Below are positions 1-9,166 of a DNA stretch of 64,000 bases, piece by piece. Both the position numbers and the translations under genes were made by a program. The DNA is from Hirschia sp964352025 (GTDB lineage Bacteria > Pseudomonadota > Alphaproteobacteria > Caulobacterales > Hyphomonadaceae). Numbering within the stretch: position 1 is the stretch's first letter; every line of letters starts with the position of its first letter. The DNA is taken from positions 62,001 through 126,000 of the forward strand of contig CAYGPZ010000008.1 in NCBI GenBank assembly GCA_964352025.1, read 5' to 3'. The notes under the pieces are model-generated. The model did not search any database and was not told where the DNA came from. It saw only the letters and a program-made list of their open reading frames with translations.

Positions 1-1
1 A

Positions 2-1057
2 GAAGGTCCTTTCTGGGGGCATAATGCAATCGTTAGAACGCACGCATTTGCAACAAGCTGTGGTCTTCCTGCACTAAAAGGAAAACCTCCTTTTGGTGGA
101 CATATTCTGAGCCATGACTACGTAGAGGCCGCCCTACTATCCCGCGCCGGATGGAAAGTCATTGTCGATCCGGAACTGGAAGGATCATTTGAAGAAGGTC
201 CTGAAAACATTATCGACTTTGCCAAACGTGACCGTCGTTGGTGTCAGGGAAATTTACAACACACCCGTCTTGTCGGTGCTCCCGGTTTGACCTCTTGGTG
301 TCGTTTCACCTTCATCCAAGGTATTATGGCCTATCTCGCCTCCCCGCTTTGGGCGCTCTTCATCATAGCATCCATCTTGGCACCAACACTGGTAGAAACG
401 ACGACCAACTATTTCCCAAACCCCGGCCAACGCCCTGTCTTCCCTGTTTCTGCACAGACCCAAGCACTCACCCTTATTGTCGGTGTATTGGTATTGCTAA
501 TTGGTCCCAAGTTTTTAATCGTTTTACGCGGCCTTATTACGCAAGAAAACACTGACTTTGGTGGTACGATCACAGCACTATGGAGTACGTTTGTTGAAAT
601 CATATGGTCATCAATGTTTGCGCCTATAATGCTCATGTTCCAGACAAAAGCATTTCTGGAAATAGTGTTTGGAAAAGATGGCGGATGGCCGGCCTCCAAC
701 CGTGAAGCTGACACTGTTAGTTTGAAAGAGAGCTTTCAGGCATCTTGGTGGATTTCACTAACAGGATTGGTCATTATGAGCGCCTGTTGGGTGCTCGCAC
801 CTCAACTTATTTACTGGTTCATGCCGATTGCTCTACCGCAAATCCTATCCCCGATACTTATTACTTTAACGTCGACCCGCACCAGCGGCAAACTCGCATC
901 CAACTTAGGTGTTTTCTGGACACCGATGGAAAAAGCGCCGATGGACGTTCTGGAGATACAAGACACTATCCTTGCACATTGGCGCGGTGAAGTTATCGAA
1001 ACGCCAACAATTACAAGCCCTTCACCAAAAACCTTAGATGCGCCATCTCATGGATAG
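2..1057 (+). CDS. opgH: Glucans biosynthesis glucosyltransferase H, C-terminal part (5' end outside window)
   Basis: Inner-membrane GT2-family glucosyltransferase that polymerises the beta-glucan backbone of osmoregulated periplasmic glucans from UDP-glucose. The reading frame is open from the first bases, so the N-terminus lies upstream of the window. The visible 351 residues begin in the catalytic domain (GPFWGHNAIVRT, then FGGHILSHDYVEAALL) and include the acceptor-site motif RRWCQGN, equivalent to the QxxRW motif of processive GT2 enzymes. Several hydrophobic membrane segments follow (roughly visible residues 100-135, 155-180, 205-235 and 255-290). The 3' end overlaps the start of opgC by about 20 bases, so the two are very likely cotranscribed and translationally coupled. 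The family call is secure; only the truncation by the window edge limits it. Confidence 0.93.
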   Translation, partial: EGPFWGHNAIVRTHAFATSCGLPALKGKPPFGGHILSHDYVEAALLSRAGWKVIVDPELEGSFEEGPENIIDFAKRDRRWCQGNLQHTRLVGAPGLTSWCRFTFIQGIMAYLASPLWALFIIASILAPTLVETTTNYFPNPGQRPVFPVSAQTQALTLIVGVLVLLIGPKFLIVLRGLITQENTDFGGTITALWSTFVEIIWSSMFAPIMLMFQTKAFLEIVFGKDGGWPASNREADTVSLKESFQASWWISLTGLVIMSACWVLAPQLIYWFMPIALPQILSPILITLTSTRTSGKLASNLGVFWTPMEKAPMDVLEIQDTILAHWRGEVIETPTITSPSPKTLDAPSHG

Positions 1058-2249
1058 CGCCGCATCTGAGAGCTCAAAACCTAACAATGATGTGATACCG
1101 ACGGTGAAACCACCAAGAGATAGACGCTTGGACGTTTTTCGTGGTTTTGCAATTCTGACGATTTTTATCAATCACGTCCCTGGCAATGCGTTCGAGAAAT
1201 TTACGTCGAGAAACTGGGGCTTCTCCGATGCCGCCGAAGCTTTCGTTTTCATGTCAGGAATTGCTGTCGGGCTAGCCTACACTGGAACGTATCAACGTGG
1301 TGAATTTTTAAGTGGTGCTCGCAAAATGTGGGCGCGTGCATTCAAACTATACTGGGCGCACCTGCTTGTTTTTGCGGCGTGTCTTGTCATTTTGACAATC
1401 ACAATTGCTGGATTTGACGGTCAGAAGATGATCCGCGCTGTCACCCTTCAGCCACTCATTGAGACCCCCATGGAGGCATCACTCGCCATACCATTGCTCA
1501 CCTATCAAATCGGCTATGTGAACATACTCCCGCTATACATGGTATTATTGCTGATGGCTCCGGGCTTTATGTGGCTCGCGACAATCAACAGATGGGCGCT
1601 ATTGGGGCTATCCGGCCTTGTATGGTTTGCACTGCATATGCTGTTTTATTCAGGCATTTACATCAACCTACCCAACTGGCCACAAAATGGCCGATGGTTC
1701 CTCAATCCTTTTGCATGGCAATTTGTGTTTGTGATTGGAATTGTCGGTGGGATGAGCGCAAAGAATGGAAAACGTATCGCTCCATTCCATCCGATTTTAT
1801 ACATTATCGCGCTGACATATGCGCTGTTTTGTTTTTATTGGATTCAGATGCGCATGGGTGCATTGCCGTTTAATGATCACCTTCCGCGTATCGCAAAAGA
1901 CTTCAACAAATCTTACCTATCTCTGCCAAGATTGCTTCATGTTTTATCGCTTGCCTATTTAGTCGTAAATACGAAATGGCCGCGCTGGATGGCGACATCC
2001 AACCTTTGGAATGCGCTAGAACTCATGGGCAAGCATGGACTTCCCGTATTTGCCGTCGGAACAGTCTTATCGATATTATTGCAGTCTATCAGGGCTGTTA
2101 TTCCGCCAACATTCTGGATGGATGCAGTCTTGTTTGGTGCTGGAATACTGATCCAATATTATGTTGCAGTTTATGCCAGCAATAATCGCAAAAAGTCTCT
2201 GACTAGAGGAAGCGCACAATCGCGCTCTCCCAATGGTTTGGTTGGCTGA
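1038..2249 (+). CDS. opgC: OpgC family membrane acyltransferase (glucan succinylation)
   Basis: 403-residue polytopic membrane protein of the OpgC family, which transfers succinyl groups onto osmoregulated periplasmic glucans in related alphaproteobacteria. The family-typical N-terminal block RLDVFRGFAILTIFINHVPGN (around residues 30-50) is followed by AAEAFVFMSGIAVGLAY and about ten hydrophobic segments. The first ATG overlaps the opgH stop region. A second in-frame ATG at 1050 gives a protein four residues shorter and cannot be excluded. Pairing with opgH supports the assignment. The substituent added (succinyl or another acyl group) is inferred from family members, not visible in the sequence. 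Confidence 0.88.
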   Translation: MRHLMDSAASESSKPNNDVIPTVKPPRDRRLDVFRGFAILTIFINHVPGNAFEKFTSRNWGFSDAAEAFVFMSGIAVGLAYTGTYQRGEFLSGARKMWARAFKLYWAHLLVFAACLVILTITIAGFDGQKMIRAVTLQPLIETPMEASLAIPLLTYQIGYVNILPLYMVLLLMAPGFMWLATINRWALLGLSGLVWFALHMLFYSGIYINLPNWPQNGRWFLNPFAWQFVFVIGIVGGMSAKNGKRIAPFHPILYIIALTYALFCFYWIQMRMGALPFNDHLPRIAKDFNKSYLSLPRLLHVLSLAYLVVNTKWPRWMATSNLWNALELMGKHGLPVFAVGTVLSILLQSIRAVIPPTFWMDAVLFGAGILIQYYVAVYASNNRKKSLTRGSAQSRSPNGLVG

Positions 2250-2252
2250 TCT

Positions 2253-5072
2253 TTAATTCACGGCTTGTGTCAGTTGAGCGGACATAACACCTAATTCTTC
2301 GTCCATCGCTTCAAGCGTCAGACGGCTCGATGCCTCGATATTCTCAACGCATTTCTTCAACTCTGATAGGTCCTCATTTTTAGCGGACTTCTCGAGCAAC
2401 TGCGTATAGTCCGCCGCACGTTTGGCACCTGCACTTAAGCACATAGACTTATAAGCGTGGGCCGCACTCGAGATCAGCTCTGCTTGCGGTTCTTTCTCTC
2501 TTGCTAGCTTCTCAATTTCTTCAAGCGATGTTGGTGCTGTGCTGGCAAACATGCTCCAGACTTTTTGCTGTAAGTTATTGCCAGACGATGCCGATAATTT
2601 CGCAAACATATCCAATGTCGATTGCTCAAATAAAGGTGTCGTATCGTCCACCTTGATTTGCACATCTTCTACTTCTTTGGCGTGCTTTTTGACCTGCACA
2701 TCTGGTTTCACAAATTTTGAAAGTGTGGACACGAGCCGCTCAATCGAAAATGGCTTATGCAGGCAATCATCCATACCCACTTCCTGCCAGTGATTGACGC
2801 CCACACCTTGAACCTGTGCGGTCAGACCAATGATGGGAATACGTTTTCTCAAGTTAGAAATTGTCTCATCATCACGAATACGGCGTGTCGCTTCAAATCC
2901 ATCCATCACAGGCATGGATGCATCCATAAAGACAAGCGAATACATATCCTCATCACGACCTTTGGTCACCATATCGAGCGCTTCTTGGCCGTCTTCGGCA
3001 AAATCAACAGTGACGCCCAGTGTCGAAAGTGCTTCGCGTAGAACTTCCCTATTCACCGCATTGTCATCAGCTGCCAACACATGCACGCCTTTGAAGGCTT
3101 GCTCGTTTTGCGTATTTGGCTTGGCGTTTAGAGCGTCTAATCCTCTAAACTGAGCCGTCTTAGCGCGTGTCACCAATTCAACAATAGCTTGGCGTCCCGT
3201 TGGCTGAGGCAGAATATCAACCGCTAATCCATCTGCAAGCAAAGAGTCCGCTTGCATATCTCCGACATCTGACAGGCATACAAAGTTAAATGGCTTTATC
3301 TCAGCCTCTGATGCCTCAAGTTCTTTTATCAGGCTTGAGTGAGATAATATCGTTGATGACGCGGCTACATTTCTCCAATCAACCTTAGACAATTTAAGGA
3401 GACTGACTTGCGCACCCGCATCCTGAAAACTTCGCGCTAAACTGCGAGAAGACATCGCCATAGAAGCCTTCGCGTCAGGTCTATCATCGACAAGGATGGC
3501 CAGCTTTGTTGATCCGCTATCCGATTTTTCTGGAGCCGCATATTCCTCGACGACGGGGAAATCAGCAATCGCTGTAAAACAACTCCCTTTGCCTTCGACG
3601 GAAGCAACTTTCACATCCCCATTCATTGCGGACATAAGGCGTTTACATACGGCCAGACCAAGCCCCGTTCCGCCAAATTTGCGTGTCGTACTTTGATCAG
3701 CCTGAGAAAAAGCTTCAAAGATTTTGTCCAACCGATCAGCGGGAATACCAATTCCCGTATCCAAAACATCAATACGCATACGTGCGAGTCGACCATCTGC
3801 ACTTGGCCGCGCATCAACACGTATCTCAACGCCGCCCTTCTCTGTAAATTTAAGCGCATTATTGACTAGATTTGTCACAACCTGATTGAGGCGCGTGACA
3901 TCACCAAGTATCGTTTTGGGCGTGTTGGGCGAAACATAAGTTGCAATCTCGACATTCTGAGAGCGCGCTTTTTCCCAGAAAAGACAAGCAATGTCTTCGA
4001 CCATTGCATCCGGTTCAAACGGTGCGGATTCGAGATCCAGTTTACCGCTTTCAATTTTCGACAGATCAAGAATATCATTGATGATGGTCAAAAGGCTTTT
4101 ACCGGAACGTGAAATGATTTCCGCATAACGTCTGTGGCGTGTCGACAAGTTCGCCCCGGACAACATTTCCGCCATAACCAACAGCCCATTCATAGGCGTC
4201 CGGATTTCATGGCTCATCGTTGCCAAGAAGTCTGATTTCGCCGCATTCGCAGCTTCGGCATCTTCTTTTGCTAAACGATAGTCTTTTGTTCTTTTCTCAA
4301 CGGTTTTTTCTAGCGACGCACGATGCTCAGCGAGTTTTTCATCGCGATCTTTAATCTTGCCCATCATGTCAGAGAAGGCATTGGCAAGCTGCCCAGTCTC
4401 GTCATGGCGATCTTTATATTGGCTTGTCTGGGCCTCACCAACAACCAGATCACTTGATTGCCCAATTTCATTCATCACTTTTGCAAGATGAGATATCGGC
4501 TCGATCAATCGACCAATCGTATATTGCGCAATCCAGATACCGACAATGACAACACTCATCATGACAAGTGTCAGGAATTTCAGATCTTCAATAAGGATTT
4601 GCCGCAATGTCGAAATATTGGTCAGCAAATGCAGAGATCCAATTTCTACTCCCTCTTTCATCAAAGGAGTTTTCACACGCAGATAGTCAGCCTTCAACAG
4701 ATCGAAAAAAGACATATTGGCCGGATCGCCATCGCGCCCGACTAAGCTAGCTCCCGCCCCTAGCGATAGGAAACTGCGACCCGCTTCATTTTTAACTTCG
4801 GCAAACTCAATCCCCGGTACATTACGGACACCGCGCAATGCGAGCATGACGCCTGTACGATCACCTCGGGAAAATGGCTCTGAGATTGCGGCCGCAAAAC
4901 CCTGCGCGGACCCTTCGACAAAGTTACACTTGGCTGCAACTTGTCGCTCAAACTCTCGCCAACTGGAAAAGACAGACAAGCTTAAAACGCTGACAAAAAT
5001 AATCGTCCCAATCAAAAAGGATAGGCGAAACCTGATCGTATGAAAGAATGAGAAGAATTTTGAAAAGCTCAT
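2253..5072 (-). CDS. Hybrid sensor histidine kinase (HAMP-HisKA-HATPase-pseudoREC-REC-HPt)
   Basis: 939-residue inner-membrane tripartite kinase of the BarA/ArcB kind. Membrane helices lie at about 14-35 and 166-186 and enclose a periplasmic sensor of about 130 residues. Then come HAMP (about 187-245), a short coiled coil, HisKA with H288 in SHEIRTPMNG, and HATPase_c with the N box (NLVNNALKF, about 401), G1 (DTGIGIP, about 438) and G2 (GGTGLGLAV, about 467). A receiver-like segment at about 522-640 lacks a clear phospho-acceptor pocket. A canonical REC follows (DD at 669-670, D717 in MDASMP, K773), and a C-terminal HPt domain has H872 in AHAYKSM. Its 3' end is only three bases from the convergent opgC stop. 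The cognate output regulator is not identifiable; the REC-EAL gene at 6.7 kb is a neighbour but pairing is speculative. Confidence 0.9.
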   Translation of the reverse strand: MSFSKFFSFFHTIRFRLSFLIGTIIFVSVLSLSVFSSWREFERQVAAKCNFVEGSAQGFAAAISEPFSRGDRTGVMLALRGVRNVPGIEFAEVKNEAGRSFLSLGAGASLVGRDGDPANMSFFDLLKADYLRVKTPLMKEGVEIGSLHLLTNISTLRQILIEDLKFLTLVMMSVVIVGIWIAQYTIGRLIEPISHLAKVMNEIGQSSDLVVGEAQTSQYKDRHDETGQLANAFSDMMGKIKDRDEKLAEHRASLEKTVEKRTKDYRLAKEDAEAANAAKSDFLATMSHEIRTPMNGLLVMAEMLSGANLSTRHRRYAEIISRSGKSLLTIINDILDLSKIESGKLDLESAPFEPDAMVEDIACLFWEKARSQNVEIATYVSPNTPKTILGDVTRLNQVVTNLVNNALKFTEKGGVEIRVDARPSADGRLARMRIDVLDTGIGIPADRLDKIFEAFSQADQSTTRKFGGTGLGLAVCKRLMSAMNGDVKVASVEGKGSCFTAIADFPVVEEYAAPEKSDSGSTKLAILVDDRPDAKASMAMSSRSLARSFQDAGAQVSLLKLSKVDWRNVAASSTILSHSSLIKELEASEAEIKPFNFVCLSDVGDMQADSLLADGLAVDILPQPTGRQAIVELVTRAKTAQFRGLDALNAKPNTQNEQAFKGVHVLAADDNAVNREVLREALSTLGVTVDFAEDGQEALDMVTKGRDEDMYSLVFMDASMPVMDGFEATRRIRDDETISNLRKRIPIIGLTAQVQGVGVNHWQEVGMDDCLHKPFSIERLVSTLSKFVKPDVQVKKHAKEVEDVQIKVDDTTPLFEQSTLDMFAKLSASSGNNLQQKVWSMFASTAPTSLEEIEKLAREKEPQAELISSAAHAYKSMCLSAGAKRAADYTQLLEKSAKNEDLSELKKCVENIEASSRLTLEAMDEELGVMSAQLTQAVN

Positions 5073-5237
5073 ATCTATTCAAATAGAGCCTAAATATTGA
5101 CGGAGCGTTATAGTTTCCAAGGTGTAAAGCAGCTCAACAAAATACTTATCAATGGATTCGTAAAATTTTGAACTGTTACTGTTAATATACACACTGAAAA
5201 ATATAACATGAGAGAGTAAGAGCCCGCTGATATCTCG

Positions 5238-6602
5238 ATGCAGAGTTTAAACGCAAGACCTCTGAATTCAAAAAGCTTTTTAAGGCTGTTTTGGAGTTCA
5301 ACCCAAGGCAATATGGCCGTTATGGCTGCATTGTTTATTGGGGTATTGGCGGTCATTGTATCTGGCACACTGGATATTGCTGGAAAAACTTCCAACCAAA
5401 AAGAATTGCAACACATAGTCGATGCAGCCGCACTTGCAGCAGCACGAGAAATGGCAGTCTCTGCTGCAGATCAAACACGTGTGCAGGCTGTTGCTGAAAG
5501 CTATGTAAATGCCAATTGGAATGGTGATCCTGCTAAAACCAAAGCAATTCTTGATGTTAAAAACGGCCTCATCACAGTTCATTCGGAAATAACCGCCGCC
5601 TCCCTCGCATTAATCCAGGAGGGAGATGGGAAAGACACATTCCGTGCTGAAGCTGTCGCTGAAATTTCCGGTGGTGGGAATGTATGCATTATCAGCTTGT
5701 CCAAGCATGATGACAAAACAATTGATCTCACGAACAATTCCCGACTGACTGCTGAAAACTGCCAAGTCTATTCCAACTCAGATCACAAGAAATCTTTCAA
5801 GGTCAAAGATAAAGCAAAAGTATATATGGACTTTGTCTGTATTGCTGGTGGGTTAGATGGCGACCCTGCAAAACTTGGTGGAACTGTCATAACTGACTGT
5901 CCAGCGATTGGTGATCCTTTGCGTGACCGCCCTGCTCCTCTGTACAACCCAAATGATTGCGTTGATAACGAAACAAAGGGTGTAAAACTCAACAAGGAAT
6001 CCGGTTCTAGAAAACTAAAACCCGGCGTGTATTGCGGCGGCCTAAAGATTGAAGAAGTCAAAGCTGAATTAGAGCCAGGCATTTACATCATAAAAGGCGG
6101 CGAACTAAAGGTCGATAAAGGTGGAACCCTCATTGCCGACGGTGTTGGGTTTGTGCTCGTGGACAGCGCAAAGCTACGTTTCAAGAAAAATTCTACGATA
6201 GAGCTACATGCGCCAAGAGATGGACCTATGGCTGGATTATTATTCTTTGAACGTCCTCCATTGGCGAAAAAGTCGAAGAAGAAAAAAGATGATGACCACG
6301 ACGATGATGATGACGACGATAAAAGCACCAAAACTGAAACTGAGCTTGAAGCTTTAAAACATAATATTCAAAGCGACGACATGCGCGTCATGGTTGGCAC
6401 AGTATATATGCCTTATGGTGACTTCTTGATCGATGGTGACAACCCTGTCTCGGACCAATCAGAATACACAGTCATTATTGCAAATTCATTTCAGCTCAAA
6501 AATGGTCCAAACCTCATTATTCGTACGAATTACCACCTTTCAGACGTTCCCCTCCCCCAAGGTGTTGGGGCGCAAGATGTCACTATTCGTCTAAAAAGGT
6601 AA
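5238..6602 (+). CDS. TadG-like pilus-assembly/surface protein with charged Lys-Asp tract
   Basis: 454-residue protein whose N-terminus matches the putative Flp pilus-assembly TadG N-terminal domain: a short basic leader, QGNMAVMAALFIGVLAVIVSG as the single membrane helix (about 24-48), then a TKQELQ-like block ending DAAALAAAREMA. The rest is predicted extracytoplasmic and rich in short beta repeats (for example LTAENCQVYSNS, LEPGIYIIKGGELKVDKGG), suggesting a beta-helix or polymer-like fold; four or more cysteines may form disulfides. A striking low-complexity insert, Lys-rich then Asp-rich (about residues 346-366), interrupts the C-terminal half. No other tad gene is nearby. It is probably a stand-alone TadE/TadG-type surface protein; the exact role is not readable. 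Confidence 0.72.
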   Translation: MQSLNARPLNSKSFLRLFWSSTQGNMAVMAALFIGVLAVIVSGTLDIAGKTSNQKELQHIVDAAALAAAREMAVSAADQTRVQAVAESYVNANWNGDPAKTKAILDVKNGLITVHSEITAASLALIQEGDGKDTFRAEAVAEISGGGNVCIISLSKHDDKTIDLTNNSRLTAENCQVYSNSDHKKSFKVKDKAKVYMDFVCIAGGLDGDPAKLGGTVITDCPAIGDPLRDRPAPLYNPNDCVDNETKGVKLNKESGSRKLKPGVYCGGLKIEEVKAELEPGIYIIKGGELKVDKGGTLIADGVGFVLVDSAKLRFKKNSTIELHAPRDGPMAGLLFFERPPLAKKSKKKKDDDHDDDDDDDKSTKTETELEALKHNIQSDDMRVMVGTVYMPYGDFLIDGDNPVSDQSEYTVIIANSFQLKNGPNLIIRTNYHLSDVPLPQGVGAQDVTIRLKR

Positions 6603-6678
6603 TATTTTTCAGAACATTGTTAAGCTTTGTTAGCGCTTTTCGGGTAAAGTATCATCATATATTTCTATGAGATAATAC

Positions 6679-7899
6679 ATGACCTTTTTTAATGCCCTCA
6701 TTGTTGATGATGATCCTGTTTTCCAAGTCGTGGCAGAAGACCTCATCCGTGCGCAGGGCGTAGAGGATGTTAAAATCGCGCATGATGGCGTACATGCGCT
6801 AGAGATATATGATAGCAATCCACATATAGTTGATCTCATTTGTTGTGACCTGAACATGCCAAATATGGATGGCGTGTCATTCATACGGGAATTGAGCCGC
6901 CGCAAATTTTATGGGTCTCTCATAATAGTCTCCAGCGAAGACTTAGACCTTTTAGATACCGTCACAAGACTAGCGCGCATCCAACAGATTTCTGTGCTTG
7001 GAACCATCAAAAAACCTCTTGAAGTAGAAGCTTTGACTAAGGTCTTAGGCTCTATTGATGCTAACGAATTTTCGGGTAGTAAAAAGCAGGCCGACAAAAG
7101 TGTTTGGAGTGGTCGTCGGACGAACCAAGTTATCCATGAGCGTCGTTTCAATCCAGTATACCAACCTAAACTAAGCTTGATATCCAAAAAGATTGAAAGC
7201 GTTGAAGTGCTTGGACGTGTTCTGGGTGATAGTGGAGAATATGAGTCTCCTGCTCCATTTTTAGAAGCTGCTGAGAACCATGGTGTCATTACCCGTGCAA
7301 CAGAAGATTTAGCGGAACAAGTCGCGCATGATTTAGCCCGGTGGGCGAAACAAAACCGCGACTTGAAAGCCTCTATAAATCTAAGCCCACTCAGCTTATC
7401 GGATATTCAATTTCCAGACAGGCTGGAACGTATTTTCAGGCTCCAGAACATAGATCGCCGCCTGATCACGCTGGAAATTACGGAAAACCGCGTCATGTCC
7501 TACGGCGCAGATATGCTGGATGTGTTATCGCGTTTCCGCCTAAAAGGGTTTCGTCTTTCATTGGACGATTTTGGAACGGGTGCAGCGTCCATTGAGCAAT
7601 TGCGCCTATACCCATTCAACGAATTGAAGATCGATCAGACATTCATAAAAGATGTGACGAGCAACCCTTTCAGTAAAATAGCCGTTGATACTGCTATCAA
7701 AATGGGTCGTCAGCTTGATCTACGTGTTGTGGCAGAAGGTATTGAAGATAAAGAAAGTCTTCAATATGTCCGAAGTCAGGGGATTGATGAAGTACAAGGT
7801 TTCCTTATCGCGAAACCAATGACAGCAGCAGAACTCACAAACTGGACAAACCAAATCGCTGAACGTAGCCGCAAGAATAAAACGCAATCAGCTGCTTGA
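6679..7899 (+). CDS. Response regulator with EAL domain (c-di-GMP phosphodiesterase)
   Basis: 406-residue cytoplasmic two-domain protein. The N-terminal receiver (about 1-125) has the acidic pair in VDDDP, phospho-acceptor D57 in CCDLNMP, and the lysine in IKKP. The C-terminal EAL domain (about 150-395) would hydrolyse c-di-GMP to pGpG. The signature tripeptide reads EVL at 176-178, but the metal- and substrate-binding positions look intact: N234 in SINLSP, E266 in LEITEN, DDFGTG at 296, K317 in ELKID, E353 in VAEGIE, and the terminal GFLIAKP. Activity is therefore likely. It lies 77 bases downstream of the TadG-like gene on the same strand. A cyclic-dinucleotide regulator of attachment or motility fits the neighbourhood but is inferred. 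Confidence 0.9.
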   Translation: MTFFNALIVDDDPVFQVVAEDLIRAQGVEDVKIAHDGVHALEIYDSNPHIVDLICCDLNMPNMDGVSFIRELSRRKFYGSLIIVSSEDLDLLDTVTRLARIQQISVLGTIKKPLEVEALTKVLGSIDANEFSGSKKQADKSVWSGRRTNQVIHERRFNPVYQPKLSLISKKIESVEVLGRVLGDSGEYESPAPFLEAAENHGVITRATEDLAEQVAHDLARWAKQNRDLKASINLSPLSLSDIQFPDRLERIFRLQNIDRRLITLEITENRVMSYGADMLDVLSRFRLKGFRLSLDDFGTGAASIEQLRLYPFNELKIDQTFIKDVTSNPFSKIAVDTAIKMGRQLDLRVVAEGIEDKESLQYVRSQGIDEVQGFLIAKPMTAAELTNWTNQIAERSRKNKTQSAA

Positions 7900-8099
7900 T
7901 GACATAAGCCGACAGCCGCATTTGGAAAATAATTCAAGGCGCGGCCTAAAATTTACTCAAAATAGAGATAAAAAATGCCTTTATCGGGTTGAACGCGACC
8001 ATGTTACGCGGCAAACCGCATAGACATGTGCTCCGAATTTCGGTTAAGCACAGACTCGTCTAAATTCTTAAGACGAATGAATCACACAGGACAGGTGTC

Positions 8100-9104
8100 A
8101 TGTCAGGCAAACTCATCACAGTATTCGGTGGATCCGGTTTTATAGGTCGTTACGCAGTGCGCGCTTTGTGTAAAGCAGGATGGCGCGTAAGAGTTGCCGT
8201 TCGAAACCCAATGAATGCGGGTGACATGCGCCTTAGCGGAGAAGTTGGCCAAGTTCAGATCATTCAGGCAAATGTTCGTAACCGCCCTTCTATTGTTCGC
8301 GCCCTAGATGGTGCCGATGCTGTTCTAAACCTTGTCGGTATTTTGTTTGAGCGCGGTCGCCAAAGCTTTAACGGCACACAATTGCTTGGTGCTCAAAACA
8401 TCGCTGAATTTGCAGCCGAAGCTGGTATTGAACAGTTTGTGCAACTCTCTGCTATCGGTGCAGACACGAATTCCAAGTCGAACTATTCGCAATCCAAAGC
8501 CGAAGCAGAAGACGTGGTTCTCTCCAAAATTCCAACGGCGACTATTCTTCGTCCAAGCGTGGTTTTTGGGCCGGAAGATGATTTCTTCAACAAGTTTTCT
8601 AGTCTGGCTGCTATGTCGCCAGCCCTCCCGCTTATCGGTGGTGGTAAAACAAAATTCCAACCTGTTTTTGTAGGTGATCTAGCTGACGCAATTGTCGGCG
8701 CACTTGATAATTCAGAAGCTCAGGGCCGCACATACGAAATCGGCGGACCAACGACTTATAGCTTTAAAGAGCTACTTCAGTTTGTTCTAGAAACAACTGA
8801 TCGTCGCCGTATACTTTTGCCAATTCCATTCTTTGCAGCAGAGCTAAAAGGCATGGCGCTTGATCTGATGTTCAAGCTATGGCCATTCCACGCACCGCCA
8901 CTAACTGGCGATCAGGTGCATCTATTGAAGTCTGACAATATTGTGGGTCTGGAAACAGACAAAAACTACGGCACGATTTCTGATCTTGGTGTGACAACAC
9001 TAGAAACGATTGAAGCAATCGTACCAACTTATGTCTGGCGCTTTCGTGAATATGGACAATTCCATGTTCCTGAAAAAGACGAAGTCTCTCGCGTCGATAT
9101 CTAA
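8100..9104 (+). CDS. NDUFA9-family NAD(P)-binding epimerase/dehydrogenase-like protein
   Basis: 334-residue atypical extended SDR of the complex I NDUFA9 subfamily. The N-terminus carries the Rossmann dinucleotide-binding motif VFGGSGFIGRYAVRAL, and the subfamily block LNLVGILFERG appears near residue 80. The classical active-site pair is not preserved as YxxxK at the usual place; an SQSKAEAE segment occurs around 128. Family members are structural or assembly subunits of respiratory complex I, or bind NADPH as quinone-related proteins. A good Shine-Dalgarno (AGGACAGG) precedes the ATG. It is monocistronic, closed by the terminator at 9112-9144. Confidence 0.85.
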   Translation: MSGKLITVFGGSGFIGRYAVRALCKAGWRVRVAVRNPMNAGDMRLSGEVGQVQIIQANVRNRPSIVRALDGADAVLNLVGILFERGRQSFNGTQLLGAQNIAEFAAEAGIEQFVQLSAIGADTNSKSNYSQSKAEAEDVVLSKIPTATILRPSVVFGPEDDFFNKFSSLAAMSPALPLIGGGKTKFQPVFVGDLADAIVGALDNSEAQGRTYEIGGPTTYSFKELLQFVLETTDRRRILLPIPFFAAELKGMALDLMFKLWPFHAPPLTGDQVHLLKSDNIVGLETDKNYGTISDLGVTTLETIEAIVPTYVWRFREYGQFHVPEKDEVSRVDI

Positions 9105-9111
9105 TAGATAT

Positions 9112-9144
9112 AAAAAACGGGACCTTATTCAGGTCCCGTTTTTT
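9112..9144. terminator. Bidirectional rho-independent terminator between the NDUFA9-like gene and uppP
   Basis: A nine-base stem (ACGGGACCT with AGGTCCCGT) around a five-base loop, flanked by an A-run on the left and a T-run on the right. It sits between two convergent genes, so it can end transcription from both sides. Confidence 0.9.
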
Positions 9145-9166
9145 ATTATCCAAATTATTACTTTGT

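Noticed and set aside
6289..6320. GAT/GAC run resembling a microsatellite
   Set aside because: It is in-frame coding DNA for the Asp tract of the TadG-like protein, so it was not listed as a separate repeat.
8058..8078. Inverted repeat TCGTCT/AGACGA upstream of the NDUFA9-like gene
   Set aside because: Six-base arms with a nine-base gap and no known matching regulator; could be chance.
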